DNA from: Linnemannia elongata
Taxonomy: Eukaryota > Mortierellomycota > Mortierellomycetes > Mortierellales > Mortierellaceae
Assembly (NCBI GenBank): GCA_036320915.1
Contig: JAXBDG010000006.1
Coordinates: 1,860,001 to 1,924,000, forward strand
Length of the DNA: 64,000 nucleotides
Direction of reading: 5' to 3'
The notes beneath the pieces were generated by a model. That model saw nothing but the letters and a program-made list of their open reading frames with translations. It made no database searches and was not told the origin of the DNA. A program made the translations under genes and the position numbers. How positions within the stretch are numbered: the stretch's first letter is position 1; every line of letters starts with the position of its first letter. This document shows positions 27,543 through 38,172 of the stretch, piece after piece.

Positions 27543-27699
27543 GCTTCCGCTCTGGAGGCATCGTTTTTTCGTTTCGACCTTGTTGCCGTCGCATCGCGTC
27601 TTCCTCCCCATTTTATTTTTTTCGTGTTGAGCTATTCCTTTCAAAGTTACTTTTATTTTTTTGAGAAAGAGGAGGTACTGGCGAGTGGAAAAGGTGCAG

Positions 27700-29038
27700 C
27701 TACTTGACGTAGTTCTTGATGAGCACCCTCAGACCAGTACCCTTGCCACCCCAGTCATGCTCAAGACAGAACAACGCGTCCTTGATATTGACCTTCCCCA
27801 GAGAATTGCACAGACCACGAGTGAATCGACTTGCCTCTGTGGCTCCAAGCAAAAAATCGGACGAGGAGGGCGAGGAAGGCGAGGAAGGATCGAGAACAAT
27901 TAAGTTAGAGTCTCGGGGTCGCCTCAGCACTCCACCACTTCCTGTCATCCATGCATACGTCCTCTTCTCCCCTCTGTTTCCTGCAAATTTCATAGCAGTC
28001 TGATTCGCAAATCGCAGCTTCTCCTTCTCCTTCTTCAGCACCAGCTTTGGCTCCTTGACCTTGGCATCATCTCCGAAGGAAACCCTCTTCTTTGCCTTAC
28101 CACCACCACCATCTTTCGCGTCCTCGCTAGCCGCCAGTTTCTGCTCGTGCAATACTGCAATGTGCTCCTTGTATTTGAGTTCCTCCTCCCGTTCAACACG
28201 CTCGATCGCCAATAGCTGCTTCTTGACATCCTGACCAATGCCAAGATGGAACATCGCGTGGTCAATATCGTACATGAGAGGCGGCCCGAATGTCTCCGAG
28301 GACGATCTTCTGCGATGTCTAGATACATGAATCATTCGCTCGATCAAGACTCGAAGTCGCTGCATTGTCGCCAGCGCCAGGTAGGCAAGCACTTTACGTT
28401 CAACCTTCTGGAGCTCGTGTCTACGAGCTAATACAAAAAGGACGCGAAAGGCTCTATTCAGTATCGCCATGGTCTTTCTCATATACGTGTACAAGAGAGG
28501 AGACGATGGCAGAGCCAGATTTACCGAAATGCATAACAGTCGCAGCCAAGATGTCCTCGTTCATGAAGTTTTGCGCCGTTGGGCTACCTCCAACTTGACC
28601 CTCACTACCGCTTTCATTACTTCCACGCCTTGCTCCAGGTCTTGAGGTTAACTTAAACAAGCCATTCGCCTCATCCATCAGGTCAGATTCGACATATCTC
28701 ATAACATCCAGCACGTCGAACTCAGCCTCGCCTCCTCCTCCTCCACCACCACCTCGGTTAGCAGTCTTGGAAGATGTTCCCTCTGCTTCGAGCATTCCCA
28801 CTCCTTTTTGAGTCCCAGTCGCAGAAGCGACACTAGTCGAAGCAATCGAGATTGCAGAGGTAGAGCTTGTAGCTGGGCGAATACTGGGTGTGAGTGCAGT
28901 GTGCGGCCTTGTCGCCGGAGTCGCAGGCGTGGGTGCTCCAGAGCTTGGACGAAGAGAGGTCGGAGGGAGGGTGGGACGAAAAGATGTCGATGGGAGAGCA
29001 GGGAAGGACGTCTTGGAGAGAGAAGGACCAAATGACAT
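27700..29038 (-). CDS. TAF4-like TFIID subunit
   Basis: Two exons, 29038-28525 and 28451-27700, give 421 aa. The N-terminal third is low complexity (Ser, Thr, Pro, then a poly-Gly run). The histone-fold region is at about 160-215: NEDILAATVMHFAFRV, then LARRHELQKVERKVLAYLAL and TMQRLRVLIERMIHVSRHR. This pattern resembles TAF4, where a helix is followed by a C-terminal segment that recognises Q/E-R-L-R-x-L-x-E-x-M. A Lys/Glu-rich linker follows, and the end reads NIKDALFCLEHDWGGKGTG, like the conserved TAF4 C-terminal D-x-L-F-C-x-E motif. Expected role: TFIID subunit pairing with TAF12. The intron (73 nt) needs a GAG acceptor to keep phase, a non-canonical choice. The family call is by pattern only. 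Confidence 0.72.
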
Positions 29039-29855
29039 TGGTGTTAAGATAGTAGCTGATGAGGAGGAGGCCTTGAAAAGAAAAGATCCACTCCTAACCC
29101 TTTTTGCTCCCTCCTCTCTAATAAAAAATGGTGGCGTCAAAAAAAGAAAGGAAGATATGGTCTACCATGAGATCTCCTTTACTTTCCTTGTCCTATACTG
29201 AGAAAGCCCAGCAACGAAAAAAGTAAAAAAGTGTTTTACTGTTCTTCGACAGATCGCTTTTGCCCAGTGAAACTTGGCGCAAAAGTTGCAGCTGCTGCAG
29301 TGAGGGTAGTCGAAGAGGTTGTAGTGGTACTAAGAGGGGGAAGATGACTAGATGAGTATGTTCGTCTTCTCGCAGGACTCTGAGGGTCCTTTTGTTTTGG
29401 TGGTGAAGTCTGTCGTTTCTTCATGGTTGTGTATGGGGAAGGGGGTGGCAATGGGAAAGGACGAAGGAAAGGGAATGGAATGGTGGAGTAGTGGAGTGGT
29501 GGAGGTGTAGGAGAAGTCCCCTTTTTATACTTTACATTTCTGCTGCGCGTGGCGATTATCAACCCAAAGTTGTGACTACTCTGATCAAAAAAATGCGAAT
29601 TGAACTTATGAATTTGAGCATTTTATCATTAATCGTTAAGGAATATGGATCAGTATGTCTACATGAATGTATAGGAAAAAAGAGTGTGAAGGTAACGGGG
29701 AGTAGAAGGCCGATTGTATGTTTGCCTTTGTGTGCGTTTGAGAGAGTGAATGAGGGAGGGAAGGCGGAGAGAGAAGTAAAGACCGCAGAGAGAGGTCAGA
29801 TGAAAAGAACGAAGCATTCGAGGCCAACTCGAATCATATGCCTCCTTGTCCACAC
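29039..29855. other. Intergenic between TAF4-like gene and the secreted cluster
   Basis: Contains a possible 62-codon frame (29424-29236, minus, start MKKRQTSPPKQKDPQSPARR) that is basic and Ser/Thr/Pro-rich, with an ATG and clean stop but no family match. I would keep it only as a candidate small protein. Otherwise nothing seen. Confidence 0.35.
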
Positions 29856-30408
29856 CTAAATGCAGACCCAATAATCATACTCAATCTGCACAACCGTGTT
29901 CAACTTCAATCGAACAGTCATCTCAGCGTACTCTTTAAACGTAAACGTTTGATCAAGATACTTCAAGATTAACGTTTGGTTCGCCCCAGCCTCGCCATGC
30001 TTGACCGTGAACCTCTCGTCTGTTGATCGTAGGGTCGTGTTTGGCTTGGAAGGGTGTTTAGGGATGAGTCCATAGTACCCGTTCCTAATCAATAGCCCAA
30101 AGATGTCCTCCCGCACAGTTTTACCCTCGCGTAAGTAGGTTGTTGTACGGACGGCCCATTTCAGTGTGCTGGGTAAACACCCGGGGACTTCTGCAGCTTT
30201 GATTCTTTAATGATGTACAAAAAATGGAAGGAAGAGGTACCAAAGGAGGGGGAGGGGGTTAGAGCTGATTAGTGTAAAAAGGCGAGAAGAGAATATCAGA
30301 AAAACGAAAGAACAATAAAAAGGATGTCACTTACTCGAGGTTGTTCCCCTTTGCGGGGAGGGCAAAGGCAACCGTCAGAGTCAAGAAAAGAAGGGTCAGA
30401 AATATCAT
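29856..30408 (-). CDS. Cluster gene 1: small secreted protein of the C-P-T-W family
   Basis: Two exons, 30408-30335 and 30204-29856, phase-2 intron, 140 aa. Signal peptide MIFLTLLFLTLTVAFALP, then a short linker AKGNNLEIKAAEV. Family block 1 PGCLPSTLKWAVR (Cys about 38), block 2 LLIRNGYYGLIP, block 3 STDERFTVKHGE with the following ANQTL (N-glycosylation sequon), and block 4 VQIEYDYWVCI ending at the stop. The two Cys could form one disulfide bridging the ends of a beta-rich fold (inference). A TATA-like box sits about 130 bp upstream (30543-30534). No known family recognised. Nearest in window is cluster gene 3 (shared GEA/GEV-x-x-NQTL). Confidence 0.85.
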
Positions 30409-30976
30409 TAGAAGGCGAATGGAAGGTGGAAGTGATAATGAAGTTCTTTGTTGAGCTATATCGGATGGTGTACGAGTGAGGAATGATGTAGAAAGATGGT
30501 TCGAGTGGACAATAAAGGAAGAAACAGCTCCGGTAAATATACGTTTCTTACATTGTTATGTGAACTGCCGCTCTGTGTTCAAGTAGACTTTGGTGCCAGA
30601 ATGTGGATGAAAATGAAGGTGGCGATGTGAACAAGCAAGATGGTTCAGATGGTTCAATTCGAGAGGCGGGAGCCAATGTCACGTATGTGTGACACGACAG
30701 AATCAACATTTAGATTCTCTTTCTGAAAGAATGAACATGCTTCTCTCCGAGGGTTCATCATAATCGACAGAAATAGTGAACTTCAAAGGCAGTGGCGCCT
30801 CTTCTTATTTTGTTTGTATCTTTGTTCTTTACTAGGTGTGTGTGTAATGTATATGTTAAAGAAAGCGAGAAGGGTGGGAGGCGCATCAATGCGCGTGCAA
30901 AGAGGAGCAAAGAAGGGACAGAAAAAAAAGTAGTATAGTGAAGTATCGTAGGCCTCTGGAGCGCAGCTCGTTAGTC
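30409..30976. other. Spacer between cluster genes 1 and 2
   Basis: Holds the promoter of cluster gene 1, with copies of the GATGGTTC motif at 30495 and doubled at 30639 and 30648. No gene seen. Confidence 0.5.
30534..30543 (-). promoter_or_regulatory. TATA-like box of cluster gene 1
   Basis: Minus-strand GTATATTTAC about 130 bp upstream of the ATG at 30408. Similar boxes at similar distances precede cluster genes 2, 3, 7 and 8. Confidence 0.45.
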
Positions 30977-31508
30977 TTAGACATCGATGCATGCAAAGTA
31001 CTCGCACTTGCCCCAGTCCTGCCCAATAACGATAGTATTGGCACGCTGATAATTGAACTCAGTCCCCATGTATATGAATGTGAGGGGCTTGTCATATTTG
31101 CCATGGTAAACCGAGAACTTGCCGTCAGGAGAAAGAATGGTTTGATTTACTTTAGGGAAGCTATAGGTAGTGCGTCCAATGTAGGTTTTGGAGATAACCA
31201 GCTCGAAGGAATGCTTTTCTATGATCGTCCTGTTGTCGGGCCTTACTATGAAGCGAGTGCGCCATGTGAATGTGCTGGGTCTGCACTGTTTAGCTCTGCG
31301 TCCAAGGGCACTGTAGAAAAGGGGGGAAAGAAGTGGTGGGTAAGGCGATCCTGTGAATGTTAGGTGCATGTGGGAAGGGAAGTGAGGCTGGTCCAGCCAG
31401 AATGAACCAAAAAAAAGAGAGATCCACTTACACTCTCTTTTCTATGTTTGTGGGAAGAGCGAGGACAACTGCGAGTGAGAGTAGGACAAGAAGAGCCAGG
31501 AACTTCAT
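30977..31508 (-). CDS. Cluster gene 2: small secreted protein of the C-P-T-W family
   Basis: Two exons, 31508-31432 and 31310-30977, phase-2 intron, 136 aa. Signal peptide MKFLALLVLLSLAVVLALP, then TNIEKR, a dibasic site at the intron junction, and GRRAK before the mature core. Block 1 KQCRPSTFTWRTR, block 2 FELVISKTYIGRTT, block 3 SPDGKFSVYHGK, block 4 CEYFACIDV. It carries an additional Cys next to block 4 (K-C-E-Y-F-A-C), so three Cys in the mature chain. Sequons NRT and NQT present. Same exon design as the other members. Confidence 0.85.
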
Positions 31509-32489
31509 TGTGGACGTGAAAGGAAAGAGAGGGGATGATTGTGGTAAGTGAGAAAGAGTGAAGAGGGATAACACGAAGGTGCTACTTGACAGAGAGGGTG
31601 AAAGTTAGAGGGCGAGGTAGCAAGAGGTAGAAAGGAATTAGAAAGACGAGTTCTTATACCAGCTGCAAGTGGAGGGGTCCACGCTGCCGTATGTATCAGA
31701 TACCATTGTATGAAAATTGTGATGGAAATTGAGAAGAAAAAAGCTGCACGCGCCATGTACTCCTAACTTGTCTCACTTTATTTTCTTTTCTCTAATGTCC
31801 GAAACGGCTTGCTCATCCATGTATTCTCATTCCTCCATGTGCATTGTTGTTGCAAGTTGAAACTACAATATGGTTGTCCCATATTGTTATGCCCTTACCT
31901 CGTTTTACTTCGCAGTTGACTGAAGGGAGCGGAGAGTGTTTGATGTCTGTGTATTAAGTAGATGGAAAGGGGCTAGTTAGGTGTCCCAGTGTATGCGAAA
32001 AGAGGTTGACAAAGATAAACTCTCACTTTTTGGTTTTTTTTTGTTTGACAATGATGACCGAGAGACGATGTTGACTCAGAGGAAGTTGACTCCTGCCTTT
32101 GTAACCAATTGTCTCCTCCTTCGCAGAGTCATCTCATTTGATCGATACTTCCATGTCACTCAACTAACATGCTTAGCAAGTACGTTTCTCAGCAACACCG
32201 AACTACACCTGAAGAAAGCTATTCACCAAAGTAAGGTAATCATTTATTCAAATCCAAAGTGTTGTTACTTCGCGCGCGACATAGAGTTAAAAAATATGCG
32301 TATATGGTGCCTGTGCGAAAGAGCAAAAAACATAATTATCTGAGGATGTGTGTTTGTGTTGGTCTGTGTGAAATAGAAAAAAGAGAAAAATAGAGAAAAA
32401 ACAAAGGACAAAGCGAAACAGAACGAGTAGAAAGCAAACACTTCTAGCTGAGGTAGTTCGAAGCCTCCCACTCTCTCACCTTCTCACTC
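31509..32489. other. Spacer between cluster genes 2 and 3
   Basis: About 980 bp. It contains the gene 2 promoter (TATAAG on the minus strand at 31652-31659). A 120-codon frame at 31981-32343 (plus) has no signal peptide and no family blocks, so I do not call it. No remnant of a family copy recognised. Confidence 0.45.
31652..31659 (-). promoter_or_regulatory. TATA-like box of cluster gene 2
   Basis: Minus-strand GTATAAGA about 145 bp upstream of the ATG at 31508. Confidence 0.45.
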
Positions 32490-33024
32490 TTAGATGCAAC
32501 AGTAGTACTCATAGTTCCACTCTGTGATCTTGGCGAGCTGGGCGATTCTGTTCTTGTAGTGATATTTGTCGAACGTGAAGGTCATATCCTTATAATTCAA
32601 CGTCAAGGTCTGGTTCTGGGCAACTTCGCCATGCTTGACCGACCATGTCTTGTCCTTGGATTGGATAAAGATATCGGTCTGGGAGGTATGAGGAGTAATG
32701 ATTCCATAGTATCCGTCCCTGATCTCCAGGGAGAAGGCATCCTGACGAATGGTGCCCTTGATTGAGTCAATTTGCCGAGCGGACCACACCAGGGTGCTGG
32801 GAATGCAACCGGGAGCCTCAGCTCTAGTATGATAATGGGAAGAGATGTAAAATAAAATAATGAGACGGTGCCACTGGAAAGAATAGGGGGACGAGATTAT
32901 TAGGTATACAGTGCCATGATCGACATTGTTCAGAAGTTATGAGACTTTACCGCTTCCCGACCCCGCTGGTGGGGAGACCGAAGACAACCGTGAAAGCCAA
33001 GAGGAAAAGGATCAAAAGCTTCAT
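32490..33024 (-). CDS. Cluster gene 3: small secreted protein of the C-P-T-W family
   Basis: Two exons, 33024-32951 and 32823-32490, phase-2 intron, 135 aa. Signal peptide MKLLILFLLAFTVVFGLP, then TSGVGKR-AEAPGC across the intron. The KR-AEA sequence resembles a Kex2 site followed by a Ste13-type dipeptide, as in fungal pro-peptides. Block 1 PGCIPSTLVWSAR, block 2 FSLEIRDGYYGIIT, block 3 SKDKTWSVKHGE, sequon NQT, block 4 NYEYYCCI with two adjacent Cys. The mature chain would be about 110 residues. A TATA box (minus strand ACGTATATAA) lies about 148 bp upstream. Confidence 0.87.
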
Positions 33025-33789
33025 GGCGGGATAAAGTGTTGGTGATGGGGTTGTTATTTTATTGGTAGCGATGGTTGTTGTTATGGTTGTTGCTGTTGTT
33101 GTGGACGTGCGATACGAGGAGAACTGTTGTGAGTGGATTGCAGAAAACAGTGAGGTTGAAGGAAACTCATTATATACGTTTTTTTTCCCTCTCATGGATG
33201 TATGAATAGACGCTGCCATCCAGAAAAGCTCCAGCGCTTCAGCATGGACATGATACTCAAGTCCTAGTGCGGATGGATGGTTCAGGTGGTTCAGGTGGAA
33301 GAGGCGCATATTATTTCGTGTCTGAATATCACGATAAGAATATAGACGCAGTCCATTTCATTTTTCACGTTGTTGTTGCTCCGTATAGCTTGAAGGAGGC
33401 ATTCTCGCACACTATTGATCCACATAGTTCAATACGCAATAATAAATTGCTGCCAGAGTGTGCGTGTAGAGTATTGTACTGTAAGATTGAAAGGCGAGGT
33501 TTATTTAATGTTCTCTTCGCGTTATTGTCTGAAAAAGAGACGGGCGAAGAATTGAAACGAGTCGAGGGGTTATATGCAATACGTCTACGTGACCGCGACC
33601 ACATTCCTGGAGGACAAAGTAAGAGAACAGGTTCTTTTGTTCGGCCTTTTGTTTTCTTCACCTCAACCTCAAAGTCAAAGTAAACAGTAGGTATTCATGA
33701 AACCCCTCTTCACAATGTTCACGACGTCCAACAATAAAAGATATTTATTTCTTTCGAAAATAAAGCAGTAGGGTAGGTGAGGGGAAGAG
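33025..33789. other. Spacer between cluster gene 3 and pseudogene 4
   Basis: Promoter of cluster gene 3, with ATGGTTCAGGTGG-type motif copies at about 33276-33299. Frames at 33267-33683 and 33365-33661 overlap antisense to each other and show no family blocks. Confidence 0.45.
33170..33179 (-). promoter_or_regulatory. TATA box of cluster gene 3
   Basis: Minus-strand ACGTATATAA about 148 bp upstream of the ATG at 33024. Confidence 0.5.
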
Positions 33790-34330
33790 TACGCGAAAGT
33801 GAGAAAAAGATGCCCTTCATAATTACGTCCTGTACAGAACCAGTAGTCGTATTCAATAAAATACTCCTTGGTCCAATTCGCTCGAATATCATTCGCCTCG
33901 GAATGCTCGGAGTGCTGGTGCCACCAATACAAGTCAGGGCATGGGCCATAACATCATCGTGTATGATCTTAGACACCTTGTCGGGCGATCGAAGGATTTG
34001 GTCATTTTGCACCAACCGCAGCGGAATGCTCCCGTAGTATGTGTTGCGGATTGTTACTGTGAAGGCCTCATGGGATACACTCCAACCGGTGTACTTTGTT
34101 GCGCGGTTTGTCCACGTCAGTGTGGTCGGTTTGTAGTCTGGTAGTTCTTCGTCGGCGCCGCTTCTATTGAATAGAGGCATAGGATCGATTGGTGTTAGAG
34201 TGTGTTTATGTGCACTGAAAGTATAAGGTAAGTAGGAACAGCTATGGAACTCACGATCCACTTCCAACTCTGAAGGTAGAGCAAAGACAGTTACGAGTGG
34301 GAGGAGACGGAGGGGGACCATGCGTCCCAT
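33790..34330 (-). pseudogene. Cluster unit 4: decayed C-P-T-W family copy
   Basis: Signal-like start MGRMVPLRLLPLVTVFALP at 34330, GTGAGT donor, and a second exon with KPTTLTWTNR, VTIRNTYYGSIP, SPDK and, in a different frame, EYFIEYDYWFCT. Three kinds of damage are visible. The donor is phase 1 while the acceptor needs phase 2. There is a one-base shift between HALT and the next block at about 33935. The block-1 Cys is Tyr (PDYKPTT). The stop that follows block 4 in other members is missing. No TATA box at the expected distance. A 48-nt A-run at 34482-34529 lies directly upstream. Confidence 0.75.
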
Positions 34331-34479
34331 TGTATGGTAAAGCTGTCGAGTTTGTCGTCGGATAATGGGAGTGTATGGCGAAGGATGGGTCAGAGATGAA
34401 GAGAGAAGGAGATGGTTGAAGTGCATGAAATGTTGGAAAGGGAGATAGAAGGTAAAGGTTTGTTGAGTTACATGACAAG

Positions 34480-34531
<52 letters not shown>

Positions 34532-35149
34532 CAAGGGCAATGAAAGGTCAAGGACATGAAGGTGGACGTGATTCAATAATCGCTTGTGACACTGCGTGAA
34601 GGGGCGAAGATGGTTCAAACAATTAGTGTCTGCATGATCTGCCACGCCTCGCGCTCCTTTCCCCCATGGTTCTTTTCTTTTGTCCATCCCAGGTGTCTAT
34701 TTTGAGATTAACAAAAGAACGGTGACGACCCTCTGTGTAGGTTATTCGTACAGCTCCAACAATGAACGTCTCTTCAAAAGAGCCCTCAAAATAGTTACAT
34801 TGGCCTTTTCATATCGTAGTGGCGCAGACATAGGGCGCCGTCTTAGATATGTTACGGTAATATTTTTCACATCAAGGGGATATGATGTGGTGGGGGGTCA
34901 GAGAGAAACGGAAGGTAGCCCTTCACCTTTCACCTTTCACCTTTCCTCCTGTTGTTTGTAATAATATGTGTAACAAGAAACATATTTATTCGGGAAAGTA
35001 AACAGAAAAAATTGATTGTAAAGACAGAAGTGTATGAAAGAGAAGAGCGGCACGATGCTCGAGCAGCAGCGCAGATAAGGTAATGAAGAGTTAAAGTGAG
35101 AAAAAAAGACATCTAGACTGCCTTGAGAACCATCTGGGATGGTCTTCCG
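34331..35149. other. Spacer between pseudogenes 4 and 5
   Basis: Contains the A-run and GATGGTTGAAGTGCAT/GATGGTTCAAAC motif copies at about 34411 and 34613. No gene seen. Confidence 0.45.
34482..34529. repeat. 48-nt A homopolymer
   Basis: Uninterrupted A-run on the plus strand (T on the gene strand), in the upstream region of pseudogene 4. No element body recognised next to it. Confidence 0.95.
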
Positions 35150-35708
35150 CTAGGCCACAAAGCCAAAAATAAAACTCACGCAGAATCTCACGATTTTCGG
35201 TGATGTTCATTGCCGACTCATTACTATCCTTGAACGTGAACTCATGAGAAAGTCAAAGCTCGGGATCGGGTAACGTTACCATGCGTGACCGAGAACTTGT
35301 CGTCGGCCGATTGGAGGGTGTCCCCAACACTTGCGTCCACTGAGGAGATGTAGCTTTGATAGGTGTCACGAATCGTCAGCCCATAGCCTACGGAGGATAT
35401 CTCCCATTTGAAATCTCTGTTGCGATGACGAATCATGTCAGTGTGGCCGTTTGCATTTTGGAGAGAATGGTGGCTCTTGGTATTGTTCAGTATGTGTGAA
35501 TGGAACGTGGATGGGAGGTTGGGTAGATGTCTATTGCTGGGGTTTACCGCCACTATTGTATAAATGACAGCGAGGAGGATGGGTTGGTGTCAGAGTGTGT
35601 TTGAGTGGGCAGAGTATACCGAATACGGTAAAAAACAAATACAGATAAGTTATGGCACTCAATATCGAGCAAGGACAACTGAGAGTAGAGGAGGGCTAGA
35701 AACTTCAT
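35150..35708 (-). pseudogene. Cluster unit 5: decayed C-P-T-W family copy
   Basis: Start MKFLALL at 35708 is nearly the same as cluster gene 2, but two small deletions shift the rest of the signal peptide out of frame. In the body VGYGLTIRDTYQSYIS and SADDKFSVTHGN are well kept. Block 1 has T-L-T followed by TGA where the Trp codon should be (TGG to TGA), then the frame changes again. After SRALTFS a further shift leads to EFTFKDSNES and, near the end, FYFWLC, the remnant of block 4. No TATA-like box at the usual distance. Closest relative in the window is cluster gene 6 (shared SSVGYGLTIR-x-TYQ). Confidence 0.75.
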
Positions 35709-36166
35709 TGTGGATTTGAGTAGATGTGTGTGTTAAAGTTGCAGCAGAGAATGTGAGATGGTGCCAAGAGGTGAGAGCGTGTAGAGATAGAGGGTGGTTT
35801 AAGGAAGGAGAAACAAGATGGTTCAAGTGGACAACAAACAAAAATGAGAAGTTGGTTAAATTGCACGACAGGCTGAAAAAAAATGAGCGGTTTTAATTGT
35901 TCTAACTTGAGGGCGGGGGGCGAAAACCGTTCTATAGTCGAGGAATGTTTCTCTTTGTCTGCTTCACCGAGGCGTAATTCTGCATGAAAAAGTTATACCC
36001 CTTGTTCGGCTTTTGTTTCCGTTCCGCCCTTCACAAAGTTAGTTCAGAAATAAAACGGAGATGCGCTTTTTATTGACAAGTACGAGGAACAGCACAGGTT
36101 GGGAGGAGACAGCGAGAGAATAAAAATGATATGGGCTGCCCGAGGCTAGACTGAGTGTCCGTTATG
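35709..36166. other. Spacer between pseudogene 5 and cluster gene 6
   Basis: Carries a GATGGTTCAAGTGGACAA motif at about 35818. No gene seen. Confidence 0.45.
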
Positions 36167-36714
36167 TTAGGCTTTGATGCAAACCCAGTAATGATACTCA
36201 TACATCATCTCTTTAATACCGCTCATGCCGGATTGCGCAAAGTTGCTCTCAGTGAACTTGAACAGTTGGTCTCCCCATATCAACGTCAAGGCTCGGGATT
36301 TGGCAATATCGCCATGCCTGACCGAAAACTTTTTGTCGGGCGATTGGAGAACCTTCACAGTTCTGAAGCCCTGTACGGGAATGTATCCTTGGTAGGTGTT
36401 ACGGATCGTGAGCCCATAGCCCACAGAACTTGGCTTATACTTTGAGGCCTCTGTCGCACGGGCGTACCATGTCAATGTACTCGGCTTGCACTTTGGAGGA
36501 GGTGGTGCCTGTTGCTTGGCGCCGCCGCCACTATTGGACCATGGAAGTAGAGAGAAAGAGTTAGTGTCAGAGTGTGTTTAGATGGATTGAGAACAAAGAG
36601 GTAAGCAACTACTACAAGGAAAGACTAGGGCACTCACGTTCCATCTTCTCCCACTGGAGATTGAGCAAAAACAACTACGGGCAGCAAAAGAAGGAATGCT
36701 AACAGGAACCTCAT
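36167..36714 (-). CDS. Cluster gene 6: small secreted protein of the C-P-T-W family
   Basis: Two exons, 36714-36638 and 36530-36167, phase-2 intron, 146 aa. Signal peptide MRFLLAFLLLLPVVVFA, then QSPVGEDGTGGGAKQQ and a short Pro run (APPPP) before block 1 PKCKPSTLTWYAR. Block 2 YGLTIRNTYQGYIP, block 3 SPDKKFSVRHGD, then ALTLIWGDQLFKF and block 4 YEYHYWVCIKA. Exactly two Cys in the mature chain. The Pro/Gly linker is an insertion unique to this copy. Gene 6 and gene 7 are divergent, so 818 bp between their starts holds both promoters. Confidence 0.87.
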
Positions 36715-37532
36715 TGTCGAATGACCGTAGTTATGTTCTAATGAGAAAAAAATAAGCGATAGATGAAGAAATTGATGAAGGAGAGAAGTAAAAGGAGCAC
36801 AAGAAGGAAGAAGAGGAGAAAGAGAATTCGATTATTGGAAAACAAACTAGTAAAAGGATGGTTGAAGTGCATATCAGTGAGAAATGATAAAGGTCAAAGG
36901 AAACTTGGGCCGTATTGTTTGCCAATTGAAGACAGGGGCGAAGCTGGTTGCATTGAGGCTAAGTTAATATTTTTTTCCATTGCTTAGTTTTTTTTTAGAG
37001 TTGGCCCGTGATCATAAAGCGACAACGCTTCCTATCTCTCATTGCTAACGTTCCTCTCCCTGAATTCATAGAAAATCGACAATGAACATCCTTTTCAGGA
37101 TAAAATAAGCAACACCGACACATTCAGATCATAACGGTGCTGCCGAAACACACAGCTCTGGATACGCAGCTGCAGTGTTTACCCTGTCGAACTTAACGCG
37201 ACCTTTTCAATTGAGCCTCTTTTCCCCTTTGACAAGCAGGGATGAGCTCGAATGAACGGACAAGGGTAATATTCGGTTTTTATATTGGGTCGATGAGCCT
37301 TTACATCCTTCATATCTTTACGCCACAGCACCACCGATCTAATTGCAAATTCAAACCAGAACCTTTTTAGATGAGAAAGCGGATGAATGAACTTGTGTTG
37401 AACATAAATATGGCCTTCGTTGTCTCTTCCCTTTTCTGCTTTCCTTCACATCACTGTCTCATCCGCCACCACCCACCAACACCACCACACTTTTCATCAC
37501 TTCGTTACTCATATACGTGGACATCGTCAACC
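36715..37532. other. Divergent promoter region between cluster genes 6 and 7
   Basis: GATGGTTGAAGTGCAT motif at about 36858. A TATA-like CATAAATA lies at 37403-37410, about 125 bp before the ATG of gene 7. No gene seen. Confidence 0.45.
37403..37410 (+). promoter_or_regulatory. TATA-like box of cluster gene 7
   Basis: CATAAATA about 125 bp upstream of the ATG at 37533. Confidence 0.35.
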
Positions 37533-38172
37533 ATGACGTTCTTCTTCGTCCTTTTTGCCATGGCCGTCGTTGTTACATCGGCTCTTCATACCGTTCCTAC
37601 ACTCAATGACTCGGCCATGTAAGTCGACCTCTTCTACTTCGCAACCGCATCGTAATACGCGACATCATTTCTAATACAACTCCGCACGGTTCTCAAAAAC
37701 TTCTCTCTCCTCTCTTGCCTATTGTTTTCATGCTATCAAATCAAAAAGACCGTACCACATCAAGCGGCAAGCTCAAGTAAACGAATGTCATCCCACAACA
37801 GTCCTCTGGATCGCCCGGATTGCTGAACCGGGAGTGTACGAGAGCCACATCTCCTTCACCGTGCGTGATACCTGGTCCATCATCTTTGATTGGCACCGTG
37901 ACACCCCGGGAATGCAGACCCTGAATTCACCGGGATTGCCAGAAGGACCCGAAGGAGTTGGACTCACTCTTTCTCATTATAACTTGACAATCTACAATCC
38001 CCGTATCTGGTTTGTTTGGTTAGGCGAAACTTATTTCCGTGGCAAGCCCGACTGGAGGGGGTATCTACCTGGCGCACCTATCCGCCCGCAGCCTGCTCAG
38101 TATTGGTTCTGTCTGCCGGGTAAGAGAGGTGTGAGGCTTCCTGATGAGTTTCCTAACAACCCTACCCCGTAG
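37533..38172 (+). CDS. Cluster gene 7: divergent secreted C-P-T-W family member
   Basis: Two exons, 37533-37618 and 37749-38172, phase-2 intron, 169 aa, the longest member. Signal peptide MTFFFVLFAMAVVVTSAL, then HTVPTLNDSAIPYHIKR, a dibasic site before QAQVNEC. Block 1 NECHPTTVLWIAR and block 2 SFTVRDTWSIIFDW (the usual Gly replaced by Ile). Block 3 is poorly kept: VGLTLSHYNLTIYN instead of S-x-D. Block 4 is QYWFCLPG, followed by 17 extra residues (KRGVRLPDEFPNNPTP). The sequence also adds Pro-rich loops (LPGAPIRPQPA). Encoded on the plus strand, opposite to units 1-6. Confidence 0.82.
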
